Both the position numbers and the translations under genes were made by a program. The notes under the pieces were generated by a model, which searched no databases, was not told the origin of the DNA, and was given only the letters and a program-made list of their open reading frames with translations. A DNA stretch of 64,000 bases, taken from positions 62,001 to 126,000 of the forward strand of contig NZ_RCHI01000011.1 in NCBI RefSeq assembly GCF_003664585.1, given 5' to 3'. The DNA is from Paenirhodobacter hankyongi (GTDB lineage: Bacteria; Pseudomonadota; Alphaproteobacteria; Rhodobacterales; Rhodobacteraceae). Every line of letters begins with the position of its first letter. The first letter of the stretch is position 1. Positions 41,105 through 49,195 of this stretch are shown here, in pieces.

Positions 41105-41418
41105 TCTAAAATTTCCGTTGCGAATCAATGACTTGAGTCAATCTTGTCGCCGCCATGTGTTACAGTCGCGTGGGTGTAACACATGGGCCATGCGAGCCTA
41201 GTGTGACTCGTCCGGCAGCTGGCAACTCGAAATGGAAAAGGGCGAGGCCGTGAAGCCCCGCCCTCTCACGGATAAAGTTCTGAGCACCGCGCAGCCAGAG
41301 AATAGCCGCCGTGCCATGTCGGGGTTGATGGATGCCCTCCGCGCACTGTTCCGACTGATCGCAGCTCGCTAGTGGGTAAGGAACCACAGGGGCGGGCCAG
41401 CCCTATTCAGTTGTCAGT
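41105..41418. other. Non-coding left end of the element with integrase arm-site-like repeats
   Basis: No convincing gene. Contains a perfect inverted repeat ATGTGTTACA (41155-41164) / TGTAACACAT (41175-41184) and an imperfect TGACT/AGTCA pair at 41129-41140. The same TGTGTTACAG word occurs twice as a direct repeat near the right end (57447-57456 and 57460-57469). Sharing of this word by both element ends, close to the cores, suggests arm-type binding sites of the integrase. Confidence 0.6.
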
Positions 41419-41595
41419 TCACGCGGCGATCTGCGCCACGCCCTCGCAATCGTCCCGACAGCCCTCGGGCATGACGCCCGCGTTCGCCAGCACGATCTTG
41501 ACTGCACTCTCGGGGTCCGCCGGGTGCTGCGCGGCCTCCACCAGATCGGCGGCGAGGCGGTGCCAGACTTCATCGCTGAGATAGATGTTCTTCAT
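41419..41595 (-). CDS. Hypothetical 58-residue protein beside attL
   Basis: ATG 41595 preceded by GGGAGCC; reads MKNIYLSDEVWHRLAADL and continues with an acidic/Ala-rich helical stretch to CEGVAQIAA. N-terminal segment resembles the start of a ribbon-helix-helix fold (beta strand then helix), but the protein is too short and divergent for a firm call. It is the last gene before the left attachment site and opposite the integrase end, so a directionality factor or small regulator is possible. A weak promoter-like pair (TAGAAT at 41623-41628, TTGCGC at 41647-41652, spacer 18) lies upstream. Confidence 0.55.
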   Translation of the reverse strand: MKNIYLSDEVWHRLAADLVEAAQHPADPESAVKIVLANAGVMPEGCRDDCEGVAQIAA

Positions 41596-41622
41596 TGGTG
41601 GCTCCCTGTTTCGATAGGCCAG

Positions 41623-41652
41623 ATTCTAGACCGCGGCGGATTCGGAGCGCAA
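41623..41652 (-). promoter_or_regulatory. Weak sigma70-like promoter for the 58-residue ORF
   Basis: On the minus strand: TTGCGC (3/6 to the -35 consensus), 18-base spacer, TAGAAT (5/6 to the -10 consensus), 28 bases before the ATG. An inverted repeat GATTAG/CTAATC (41680-41685/41702-41707) lies further upstream. Confidence 0.35.
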
Positions 41653-41701
41653 GAGGAAATTCCCGTAAAGCCATGAAATGATTAGTGATTATCGCTAAGC
41701 G

Positions 41702-42538
41702 CTAATCCATGTCGATCTGATCCATCAGGGCGTCAAGCTTGGCAATCGCGGCGGCCTCGGCGGCGGCTTCGATCATATCCAGCTCTTCGTCAGTCAGCTC
41801 CGCCGGGGCCGGTGCTGCGCTCGGCTTACCCTACCTGAGAACGATCACGGCACCATCCTTGCGAATGGCTTTGGCCGTGCGCAGTGTCTCAATTGCGCCA
41901 CCCACGAGCTTCCGCACCGCGTCCTCGGTGATGCTCAGTTTTTGCGCGAGGTCACTGACCACCGGGTCATTGATCGGATCGAACCGGCCCATCTCAAGCA
42001 ACCGAGCGCACACCATAAAGGCGACGTGTTGCTTGCTCGGGGCGAAGGGGTTTTGACCGCGGCCAATAGCGGTGCGGATGTGTTCGCGGCGCTTCTCGTT
42101 GCGCTCATTGCGCTCTGTCTTCTTTTGATCGGGCGTCAGCGTGACGTTGCGCCGGTATGATCTGACCTCGCGACCCTCTGCCTCGGCCCGGTCGGCATAC
42201 TCCATCCGCGTCTTGGCGAGCTTCGTCTGATATTCAGGATCTGCGGCGCGTGCCCTGGCGCGGGCGGCCTTCACCTTCGGGTCGGTGCGCTTCTGCCGGT
42301 TCGCGTCCGCGAGCAACTTCTCTTGAAAGTCGGTGAGACTGGAATACCAATCTTGCTCGCCCGCGGGGTCTTCCTCCCGGTCGGGCTTGGTCTTGTAAAG
42401 CTCGCGAGCGTAGGCGCGCGAACTCTTCGCGGTGATGCCATTGGGGTATTTGGCGCGAAACCACGTCAGCGTTTCCGCGTCGGGTTGCCCGGCATAGAGC
42501 TTCGGCACTAGCGGCTTGATCGTGGTCGCGGTGGTCAT
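41702..42538 (-). CDS. Unknown element protein, 235 residues, with in-frame amber then 42 more open codons
   Basis: ATG 42538 (MTTATTIKPLVPKLY) to a TAG at 41831-41833 gives 235 residues: a charged, Lys/Arg-rich helical middle (KKTERNERNEKRREHIRTAI) and a C-terminal helix-turn-helix-like segment (DLAQKLSITEDAVRKLVGG) ending VIVLR. The same frame stays open after the TAG for 42 codons (ELTDEELDMIEAAAEAA and on), ending at TAG 41702-41704; the tail looks like a genuine acidic helix. The coordinates cover both parts. Either a nonsense mutation, readthrough, or chance. A start at 42595 (ATGA overlap with the previous gene) would translate through a hairpin and low-quality sequence, so 42538 is preferred. 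Function unknown; DNA binding is plausible. Confidence 0.6.
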
Positions 42539-42562
42539 GAAAGTGCCCGTTGTAGAGGGGGC

Positions 42563-42588
42563 GGGCCGAGCGCCGCAACGCTCGGCCC
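42563..42588. other. Perfect hairpin between two element genes
   Basis: GGGCCGAGCG (42563-42572) pairs with CGCTCGGCCC (42579-42588) around a six-base loop. No T-run follows on the minus strand, so it is better described as a strong mRNA stem than a complete intrinsic terminator. It lies directly downstream of the ribbon-helix-helix gene and could protect or partly terminate its message. Confidence 0.6.
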
Positions 42589-42591
42589 CAC

Positions 42592-43041
42592 TCATTCGGC
42601 GGTCTTGTCGATCTGATTTGCCAGATCAACAGCAACGTCCAAGTTCAGCGGGAACTCGCGCTTCGTGATGGGCGACACGATCTTCACGCCGTTACCTGCG
42701 CGCTTCACCTTGACGCCGGTCAGAGCGCCGAGACCTTCGAGCCACCGCGCCTTGCGCTCGGGGTCCGAGGGGGTCAGCTCGCCAGACTCGCGCAGGAGGT
42801 CCGCGAGGGTCGGGCCTTCGCCAAGCGGGATCGTTACTTCAAAGCCGGACGCGGCCTTCACCACGATCTCGGGGCCGGTCTTGGTCACGTCGAGGCCGGG
42901 AATGTCGGCGGGGATCGTGCCTTTCGCGATCTCGGCCCGGACGAAATCGGCGATCACTTCGGGGATGGTCTGGCTCTTGGCGCGCGCGATCATGCGGAGC
43001 TGTTCCGCGCGTTCATTGGGGAGGCTGATATGGGTCGGCAT
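42592..43041 (-). CDS. Ribbon-helix-helix N-terminal protein, putative element regulator
   Basis: ATG 43041 gives 149 residues. An ATG at 43083 is in frame but would place the start on top of the promoter -10 box, so it is rejected. N-terminus MPTHISLPNERAEQLRMIAR followed by KSQTIPEVIADFVRAEIAKG has the strand-helix-helix pattern of ribbon-helix-helix (CopG/Arc-type) DNA-binding proteins; the remaining 100 residues (FEVTIPLGEGPTLADLL, VKRAGNGVKIVSP) are unfamiliar. The promoter in front carries a 14-bp palindrome between -35 and -10, so autorepression is likely by inference. Confidence 0.6.
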   Translation of the reverse strand: MPTHISLPNERAEQLRMIARAKSQTIPEVIADFVRAEIAKGTIPADIPGLDVTKTGPEIVVKAASGFEVTIPLGEGPTLADLLRESGELTPSDPERKARWLEGLGALTGVKVKRAGNGVKIVSPITKREFPLNLDVAVDLANQIDKTAE

Positions 43042-43072
43042 TGTATCTTCGATAGGTTGATGAACTGACTTC

Positions 43073-43101
43073 AACATAAACACTTAAGTGTTATGTGTCA
43101 A
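43073..43101 (-). promoter_or_regulatory. Sigma70-type promoter with palindromic operator
   Basis: Minus strand: TTGACA (43101-43096, perfect -35), 17-base spacer, TATGTT (43078-43073, 4/6 -10). The spacer begins at -10 with the perfect palindrome AACACTTAAGTGTT (43079-43092), with ACATA/TATGT outside it forming a longer imperfect dyad. A protein bound there would block RNA polymerase. The transcript would start about 43066 and read the ribbon-helix-helix gene. Confidence 0.75.
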
Positions 43102-43718
43102 TGGGTGACCGAAGGATATTTGTGTTTCTCCGAATTTCTTGGAACCCATTTCGCTGGCCGGAATGGGAAAAGACATGTCAGCATTCCTTTCCAGTCTTAC
43201 GAAGGCGCACCCGGAGGTGATACGGTTTTGCACGTTACGGAGCCGAGGGGGGACGGAACCGAAGAGGAAGAAAACTGCACGATACCGCACCCGAAGAGGA
43301 AGAAAACTGCACGTTACGGCACCCGGAGGTGAGGGTGAGACAAATTTCTTCTAGGTGTTGAAGTCGCACCCGGAGGAGAGAAAGAGACACCCGGAGGCGT
43401 GTGAGACAAATTTCTTCCTATTATAGGTAATTCTCTTAGTAAGAGGTATTCACTAAGATAGGCGGAAATTTGTCTCACGTTTGCTTCCGTTCCCATCCCC
43501 GGCTGCGAAGAAAGCTACCTTTCTTCTCACACCCTCCCTCGGTCCCGAAAGGGGAGGCTCCCGGCTCAAACAAAGACGCACCCGGCACCCAACGCGGTCG
43601 TGTCGTCGCCAGACTCAACAGGAGAGTCACAGGCGCGCATCTAGGGGTCTCCGGCCACCCCACCACCCGGAAGCCCCTCGAGACTCACCCACGAGCCTAA
43701 AAACGGCCTCTGCGTCGA
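43102..43718. other. Non-coding segment of about 600 bases between the phage genes and the regulator
   Basis: Short ORFs on both strands here have repetitive, family-less translations and no good ribosome sites, so I treat the segment as non-coding. Its first half (43207-43478) is dense in direct and inverted repeats. It includes an AT-rich patch (43408-43476) unlike the surrounding DNA, with CCTATTATAGG (43417-43427) and CTCTTAGTAAGAG (43433-43445). The second half (43480-43718) shows nothing I can name. Confidence 0.6.
43207..43478. repeat. Iteron-like repeat cluster
   Basis: Three repeat families interleave. (1) CACCCGGAGG at 43208-43217, 43320-43329, 43367-43376 and 43388-43397, with a CACCCGAAG variant at 43288-43296. 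(2) A 23-bp perfect direct repeat at 43259-43281 and 43291-43313 (32-bp period), whose 3' end GCACG recurs with TTACGG at 43230-43240 and 43309-43319. (3) GTGAGACAAATTTCTTC at 43335-43351 and 43401-43417, with its inverted form GAAATTTGTCTCAC at 43465-43478. The arrangement next to an AT-rich patch resembles a replication origin or a multi-site operator. Confidence 0.7.
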
Positions 43719-44069
43719 TCAGGTTAGAATCGTGAAGTTCTCCACCAGTGTCGCAGTGAAGGTGCAGGGCGCCGCGTCTGTCATGCTCCACTCGGCGCAC
43801 GTCCACTTCCTCGGCGCCGTTTCGCCGTTTAGCACAAAATAGAACGGCACGTTCCCGCCTTGTCCGATGAAGAACGTGTCCAGCGCAAACGCCTCGTCGC
43901 GGGTCAGCGCATCCCACTTCAAGGTGATCTGCTTGCGGATGTGGTTGAGGCCAGCCGGTGCCGAGAGAGTGTAGCCGTCGCCAAAGTCAGCCGTGCGCAG
44001 GCTGACCTTGTTTGCGATACCTGTTCCGGGTGACGGACGGGGCGACGGGTCGAAGGTGTTCAGGGCCAT
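43719..44069 (-). CDS. Phage minor tail protein M-like
   Basis: 116 residues. The pattern NKVSLRTADFGDGYTLSAPAGLNHIRKQITLKW followed by EAFALDTFF and a C-terminal WTCAEWSMTDAAPCTFTATLVE matches the lambda gpM / phage minor tail family, which in lambda acts at the tail tip complex. Last clear structural gene of the element's morphogenesis block; follows the tape measure gene by 18 bases, the normal order. Confidence 0.72.
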   Translation of the reverse strand: MALNTFDPSPRPSPGTGIANKVSLRTADFGDGYTLSAPAGLNHIRKQITLKWDALTRDEAFALDTFFIGQGGNVPFYFVLNGETAPRKWTCAEWSMTDAAPCTFTATLVENFTILT

Positions 44070-44087
44070 GTCAGCGTCTCCCGTCGA

Positions 44088-46445
44088 TCAGCGCAGCATC
44101 CCGCCGGGGCGCATCTGGTTCACAAGTTCTTTCTGCACCAGTGCCCGGAACATGCGTTCAGCCTGTTCTGCCATCTGGGCGGCAAGGTCAGCGTTCTGGG
44201 CAGGTGTGCCGCCGGTCGCGTTGACAGTGATCGGGGCGCTGATCGTGACGGCCTGCGCGGGACTCCCAGAGCGCCCGAGAGTGCCCTTGCTGATCGCCGG
44301 GGCATCACCTACCAGCCCGCCCCCGGAATAGCCTCTGAGCGCCCGCGTATGAAGCGTGTCGAGGGCGTCCACGCCAAGGCGCTGCACCGCGGTCTTGGAC
44401 ATGACAAACTCGCCCTTGTGAACGATGCCCGCCGGCTGAAACTTCCCACCGTCGCCAGTATAGCCACCGGCCGCGAAGCCCAGCAGGCCACCGAGGCCCG
44501 CTGCCAGATCGGTTCCACTGAACATGCCGACGAACATCTTGTTCAGCTGCGCCTTGGCGAGCTCCGCCAGGAGCTGGACGAGGGCTTCCTCGGCGGTCAT
44601 GGCCCCCGTCGCGACGGCGGTGAAGACATCCGCCAGTGACTGGGCGCCAGCTTTCCCGGCCTCGTCGGCCTTCCTGAGCTTGGCGGCGGCCCTCTCGGCC
44701 TCGCTCCCGGCTTGCGCATAGCCCTGCGCCATCGCGTCAATCTGCGCCGTCAGCTCGGGCGTGATCTGCTTGCCCTCGGCCTGCGCCGCGGCCAAGAGCT
44801 TCGCCTTCGCATGGGCGGCATCCAGAGCGACGGCATAGTCAGAGCCCGCAGCCGCAGCGGCCACCAGCGCCACCGCCTCGGCGTCGAGCGCGGCCTTCTC
44901 GCGTTCAAGGTCAGCGACGGCCGCCGCGTAGCTGTCATGCGACCGACCACCAGCACCGCCGCCACCCCCCTTGCCAGATCCGCCGCCGACATTCTCGGAA
45001 ATCATCGCAGGCGCAGCCTTCGGACGCGGCGAGGCCTCGGGCGCATATTGCCCCGGGGGCAGCTCGATCTCCGCAGCTGTCAGGCCGGTTCCGGTGGTCA
45101 TGGGGAGTGACCCACCCGGCAGTGCCTCACGGGCCTCGCGGGCCTTCTGGCGAAGCGCTTCGAGTGCATCCCAGAGCCCGCCCAACCGTTCGATGACCTT
45201 CGAAAAGCGCGGGTTGTCGTCAATCTCATTCACCGAGGCCAGCGCGTCCTGCGCCTTGCGGATCAGCTCGGCCATGCGCTTCTCGAAATCGCCAGCGCTG
45301 ATCTCGCCTCGATCAAGCTGACCGGAAAGCGTCTGCATTGACAGGGCGGCATCTTCCAGCGCCTCACCGGCGCCGGTGTCGCCCATCCGCCGCAGCTCGC
45401 CACCGAACCGCGTGAGGATTGGCGCAAGCGTGTCGGCCTGCGACGCGAAGCGCTCGTAAAGGCTCAGCAGATCGCCGATGGCCTGCGCGTTGTCGGCGAC
45501 GGCCTGCCCGTTGCCTTCAAGCGCCCCGTTGACGTTCGGCCCGAGGATCTGGGGAGCCTGCGCGCGATTGCGGAACAGGTCCGAGGCCGCGAGCTTGTCG
45601 GTTTCGATCTGCGCGTTCAGCACCTGGGCAACAAAATCGGCGACGCCAAGCGCAGTCCGCTGCCAGCCCCGATGAATGCTATCGGTGAGCGCCGTATAGC
45701 GCCGGTCGAGCTGATCGGCTTTGTCGATCTGCTCTTGGGTGAGCACCGAGGCCCGCCCCATCATCGCCGAAATCCCACGCTCGCCGCGTCCAAGCATCTC
45801 AACGAGGCGCTCGCCGCCGGTGCCGCCGAATACCTCGTCGGCGATGCGGATCTGTGCGGCCTTGTCGAAGCCTTCGAGGCGCCTAATGATTTCGAGCATG
45901 AGCGCCGAGGGGTCTTTCAGACGCTTGGCAAGGTCGGTTGCCGAAAATCCGAGGCGCTTGAACGCATCCGCGCCCGAGCCGCTGCCTGTGGTGACGAACT
46001 CGTCAGCGCGCAGCGACAGCTCCTTGAAGCCATCGGTCAGCGCATCAATCGAAATCCGGTTCTGTGTGGCGACGTAGCTCCACCGCTGGAAGGCTTCGGC
46101 CTCCACGCCCGCGCGCCGGGCTTCGTTGCCGATCTCGGCAATGCCCCTCACCGTCTCGCGGATCTGGCCCGCTGCGGTGCCCAGAGCTGCACCGATGCCA
46201 GCACCCGCCAGCCCCGCGATGCCGACGCCGACGCCGGGCAGCGGAATGCTCTTGAAAGCGCCCGCCATCTTCGAGCCGAGGCCGGTATAGGTCGCGGCCA
46301 TGCGGTCTGCCGACCGCTTCGCGCGGGTTTCCATGTCGCGGGCGAACTTCGATTGCGTTTGGCTCGCGCGCTTCAGCGCCCTTTCCAGCTTGTCCACGCG
46401 CGCTTCAACCGGGACGATCAGGCCGGGCAGTGCAATATCAGTCAT
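44088..46445 (-). CDS. Phage tail tape measure protein
   Basis: 785 residues. N-terminal domain with Lys/Arg-rich helix (VDKLERALKRASQTQSKFARDMETRAKR), a Gly/Ala-rich hydrophobic patch (VGIAGLAGAGIGAALGTAAG), long helical coiled-coil regions, and a C-terminal segment FAAGGYTGDGGKFQPAGIVHKGEFVMSK characteristic of tape measure proteins of lambda-like siphophages. Its length would predict a tail of roughly 110-120 nm by the usual 0.15 nm per residue rule. TerL immediately precedes it, which is not the canonical neighbour. Confidence 0.88.
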   Translation of the reverse strand: MTDIALPGLIVPVEARVDKLERALKRASQTQSKFARDMETRAKRSADRMAATYTGLGSKMAGAFKSIPLPGVGVGIAGLAGAGIGAALGTAAGQIRETVRGIAEIGNEARRAGVEAEAFQRWSYVATQNRISIDALTDGFKELSLRADEFVTTGSGSGADAFKRLGFSATDLAKRLKDPSALMLEIIRRLEGFDKAAQIRIADEVFGGTGGERLVEMLGRGERGISAMMGRASVLTQEQIDKADQLDRRYTALTDSIHRGWQRTALGVADFVAQVLNAQIETDKLAASDLFRNRAQAPQILGPNVNGALEGNGQAVADNAQAIGDLLSLYERFASQADTLAPILTRFGGELRRMGDTGAGEALEDAALSMQTLSGQLDRGEISAGDFEKRMAELIRKAQDALASVNEIDDNPRFSKVIERLGGLWDALEALRQKAREAREALPGGSLPMTTGTGLTAAEIELPPGQYAPEASPRPKAAPAMISENVGGGSGKGGGGGAGGRSHDSYAAAVADLEREKAALDAEAVALVAAAAAGSDYAVALDAAHAKAKLLAAAQAEGKQITPELTAQIDAMAQGYAQAGSEAERAAAKLRKADEAGKAGAQSLADVFTAVATGAMTAEEALVQLLAELAKAQLNKMFVGMFSGTDLAAGLGGLLGFAAGGYTGDGGKFQPAGIVHKGEFVMSKTAVQRLGVDALDTLHTRALRGYSGGGLVGDAPAISKGTLGRSGSPAQAVTISAPITVNATGGTPAQNADLAAQMAEQAERMFRALVQKELVNQMRPGGMLR

Positions 46446-46461
46446 TTCAAAATCTCACTCG

Positions 46462-48069
46462 TCAAAACACATAGAGTCCGCCCGCACCGGGCGCGTTGTA
46501 GGCACTGGAATTGCCGCCGCTCAGCGCAAGCCGCCCGACTGCCATCGCAGCCGCCACCGATCCGTCAATATGGCCGTGCTTCTTGTCGGCCTTGTCCTGC
46601 CAGATCAGGCCGTTTCGTTCGACGGCATACACACCTTCGAAGTGCCGGCGCAGAACCGCGTTGCCGTCATGCCGGATCAGGCGACCATTCACGGCGCGCA
46701 CAAGCTCACCATTGGCAGGCCCCATCTGCGTCAGGTTCTGCCGAAACTGCACCATCGGCAGGCCGTCGGTGTAAAGCTCGGCTGCCATCGCTTGCAGCTT
46801 GTGCGGGTCATAGGCGACCTCTTGGACGTTATGGCGCGCACAGATTTCCACGATCTTGTCGGCCACCACCTGTTGCGGGACCACCGGGCCGGGGACCGCT
46901 TCAATCAGCCCATCCCTGACCCATTGCTTATAGGGCAGACCTTCGAGGCGTTCGCGCTCTTCCAGCGTCTCGGCCTGCACATAGAACCACGGCTTAATCG
47001 TGATTTGCCCGTCAGGATGCGCCCACGCTGCGACGATAGCCGAGAGGTCGCCAGAGGACGCATAGTCAACGCCTACCCAGCAATCCAGCGCCTCAAGGTC
47101 GGCTTCGTCGTTATCAAACCGACGCGCGTCGAAGGTGTCCATGTTGAACAGGGGCGCGGTGCTGTTGCCCAGCCATTCGTTCAGGGCGTATTGCCGGAAG
47201 GAATATGCCTCGGAAGGGTTTTCCCTGGCCTCGGTCGCCTTCGTGCGCAGCTCGGACAAGACCGGGTAGCCGTAGCTCAGGCCGGGGTTGACCTTGTGCC
47301 ACGTCGCCTCATCCAGCCAATCGTCATCTTCTCCGGGCTCGAAGATGACCGGCAGGATTTCCGGGTTCACGATCTCGCCGAGGGCGATCTTGCGCACGTA
47401 GCTGTAACGATCATACGCCAGCCCCTCGCGGCCCCGGCCTGCGGTCGTCGCGGTGATCCAGAGACCACCGGCGCGCTTGGTCATACCGGATCGCAGGGCC
47501 TCCCAGAGGTCACGCCCCTTCCAGACGTGAACCTCATCGGCGAGAACGAATGTCGGCGTTGTGCCGTGCATCGCCTTGCCGTCGCTCGACACCGCCTTGA
47601 GCGTCGAGCCGTCGCGGGTGCTCCTGATCGTCTTCGGCGCGTTGTTCGCGTCATAGACCTTCGTCACGGCTGCAACGCGCGCGTCCTGACGGATGATCTC
47701 GGCAGCCTCGCGAAAGCCGATGCCAGCTTGTTCACGATCCGAAGCGGCAAAGATGATCTGACCGGCAGGCACGCGTTCGGGTCCAATCAAGTGCAACAGC
47801 GCCAGCGCAGCCGCGAGCGAGGTCTTCCGGTTGCCACGGGGAACCTGCAACCAGACTTCCTTGACGATCCGCGAGCCGTCCGCGTTGCGCGGCCCATAGA
47901 TGCGCCGAACGATCCGCTCTTGCCACGGGTCGAGCTGAAAGGCGCGCTTCGGTTCCGTGCTGGCCGGGTGGCGCAGACGGCGCAGGAACTGCACGGCGCG
48001 CTCGCCATGGCCGAGGGGGTCGGGGATCGGCGAGTTATCGAAGACCCATTCAGGATAGGTGCTTGCCAT
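46462..48069 (-). CDS. terL: Phage terminase large subunit
   Basis: 535 residues. ATPase domain with Walker A-like VPRGNRKTS (76-84) and Walker B FVLADE (174-179); nuclease domain with the first catalytic Asp in VGVDYASSGDLSAIV (D335) and a late acidic motif in HIDGSVAAAMAVG. Sequence style is that of HK97/lambda-like cos or P27-type terminases. Starts three bases after TerS. Apparently complete and intact. Confidence 0.93.
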   Translation of the reverse strand: MASTYPEWVFDNSPIPDPLGHGERAVQFLRRLRHPASTEPKRAFQLDPWQERIVRRIYGPRNADGSRIVKEVWLQVPRGNRKTSLAAALALLHLIGPERVPAGQIIFAASDREQAGIGFREAAEIIRQDARVAAVTKVYDANNAPKTIRSTRDGSTLKAVSSDGKAMHGTTPTFVLADEVHVWKGRDLWEALRSGMTKRAGGLWITATTAGRGREGLAYDRYSYVRKIALGEIVNPEILPVIFEPGEDDDWLDEATWHKVNPGLSYGYPVLSELRTKATEARENPSEAYSFRQYALNEWLGNSTAPLFNMDTFDARRFDNDEADLEALDCWVGVDYASSGDLSAIVAAWAHPDGQITIKPWFYVQAETLEERERLEGLPYKQWVRDGLIEAVPGPVVPQQVVADKIVEICARHNVQEVAYDPHKLQAMAAELYTDGLPMVQFRQNLTQMGPANGELVRAVNGRLIRHDGNAVLRRHFEGVYAVERNGLIWQDKADKKHGHIDGSVAAAMAVGRLALSGGNSSAYNAPGAGGLYVF

Positions 48070-48072
48070 GCG

Positions 48073-48462
48073 TCACACCGCCAGCGGGTCGTCGTCGTCG
48101 GGATCATCGGGCGCAGCCGAACCGATCCGGGCGCGCGACGTGGGGGTGAGGCCGTATTCGCTCGCGAGCTGGCGCGCGGTCTGTGCGTAGCGGATTTGAA
48201 GCCCGCCCAGCTTCAAATCGGGCACCGGGTTCTGTGCGAGGATTTTGGCGATCTGGCGCACCGCACCGGCAGCAACACAGTAGTTCTCCACGCCCGCGAG
48301 GTCGCCCTTCGTGATGATCCGGCGCGCGATCAGTTGGGGCATGACACGCTTCCACTCAGCCTTTGCATAAGCCGAGAGCCACGAGGGCGCGGGCGGTGCC
48401 TTCGCCAGTGCTTCGGTGTCGGGTGCCAGTGCGGGCTTGATGCCACGTTGATGCACGCTCAT
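48073..48462 (-). CDS. terS: Phage terminase small subunit (P27-type)
   Basis: 129 residues, starting in an ATGA overlap with the head closure gene. N-terminal PPAPSWLSAYAKAEWKRVMPQLIARRIITKGDLAGVENYCVA and QIRYAQTARQLASEYGLTPTSRARI are typical of the P27 family small terminase, which recognises packaging sites on phage DNA. Directly upstream of TerL. Confidence 0.88.
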   Translation of the reverse strand: MSVHQRGIKPALAPDTEALAKAPPAPSWLSAYAKAEWKRVMPQLIARRIITKGDLAGVENYCVAAGAVRQIAKILAQNPVPDLKLGGLQIRYAQTARQLASEYGLTPTSRARIGSAAPDDPDDDDPLAV

Positions 48463-48770
48463 GCCGCTACCGCCCGCAGCTCAAGGCCGCGCCTGCGCCC
48501 GATCTCGGCAATGGCGACGATGTTCCACGCCTTGCCGCCGTGAAGGATGCGATCGGCCACCGACACGCCCGGAATCCACCGGATCAGAAACACCGCGTTG
48601 TTCTCGGTGCCTTCAATCGCGGTCGTCAGGAACTCGGAAATCCCGGCCTGCCGAAGCTCAGCACGCCCGGTCGCATAGGTTTCCCATGCGCTCGACACGG
48701 CACCCGAGGCCGCGACGGTCTCGGTCTGCCGTTGCAGCTCGATCAGGTTTTGAAGTTTGCCCGACTGCAT
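48459..48770 (-). CDS. Phage head closure / head-tail joining protein
   Basis: 103 residues from ATG 48770, eight bases after GGAGGG; a GTG at 48785 overlaps that site. N-terminus MQSGKLQNLIELQRQTETV and the W-E-T-Y-A-T-G-RAELRQ, FLIRWIPGVSVADRI pattern match the HK97 gp7/SPP1 gp16-like head closure family that seals the connector. Located between DUF3168 and TerS instead of directly after the capsid gene. Confidence 0.82.
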   Translation of the reverse strand: MQSGKLQNLIELQRQTETVAASGAVSSAWETYATGRAELRQAGISEFLTTAIEGTENNAVFLIRWIPGVSVADRILHGGKAWNIVAIAEIGRRRGLELRAVAA

Positions 48771-48772
48771 GG

Positions 48773-49195
48773 TCACACCCTCCACCGCACCACGGCCTCA
48801 AGGACCATCGCGCCATGCGTCAGGCTCAGCTCGGGTTTGGGGTCGCGCAGCCACACCGTGCTCGGCGCGTGCCATTCGTCCACGATCAGCTCGGGCGTGT
48901 CCTTCGGGCCGAACTCAAGCGCACCATGCACAGCCGCCCCGATCATCCGGGCGGTGTCGGCGCCGTCTTCCTGCGCCCAGATGTGCAACGTGATGAACAC
49001 CCGCGCCACGCGCTGCGAACCGGCAGCCCGACCGAGGTATTCGGTGCGTGCATCGCCGAGCACCACCGAGGGCAGACGCTCAGGGCGCACCGCACCGGCC
49101 CGGATGTTCTCGGGCGTCACCAGCGCGACCACCGCGGGCGAGCCGATCAGCGTCGAGCGCACAGCGGTCTGAAAGGCAAGGGCGGGGTCAATCAT
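48773..49195 (-). CDS. DUF3168 tail terminator-like protein
   Basis: 140 residues: MIDPALAFQTAVRSTLIGSPAVVALV, VVLGDARTEYLG, ITLHIWAQEDG and a C-terminal VLEAVVRWRV, the pattern of the DUF3168 family, whose members act as tail terminator or tail completion proteins in siphophages. Overlaps the gp10-like gene by eight bases. Confidence 0.83.
   Translation of the reverse strand: MIDPALAFQTAVRSTLIGSPAVVALVTPENIRAGAVRPERLPSVVLGDARTEYLGRAAGSQRVARVFITLHIWAQEDGADTARMIGAAVHGALEFGPKDTPELIVDEWHAPSTVWLRDPKPELSLTHGAMVLEAVVRWRV

Noticed and set aside
41160-41387. 75-codon minus-strand ORF near attL
   Set aside because: Overlaps the likely arm-site inverted repeat, lacks a good ribosome site and has no family features.
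41739-42056. Plus-strand 105-codon ORF opposite the unknown element gene
   Set aside because: Ser/Ala-rich antisense of the better supported minus-strand frame; every other element gene is on the minus strand.
43084-43354. Three short ORFs (68, 79 and 71 codons) in the repeat cluster
   Set aside because: They overlap each other on both strands, run through direct repeats and a promoter, and have no recognisable family or convincing ribosome site.
43207-43478. CRISPR array
   Set aside because: Repeats are of three kinds, unevenly spaced and too few, with no spacer-like unique segments of constant length and no cas genes.
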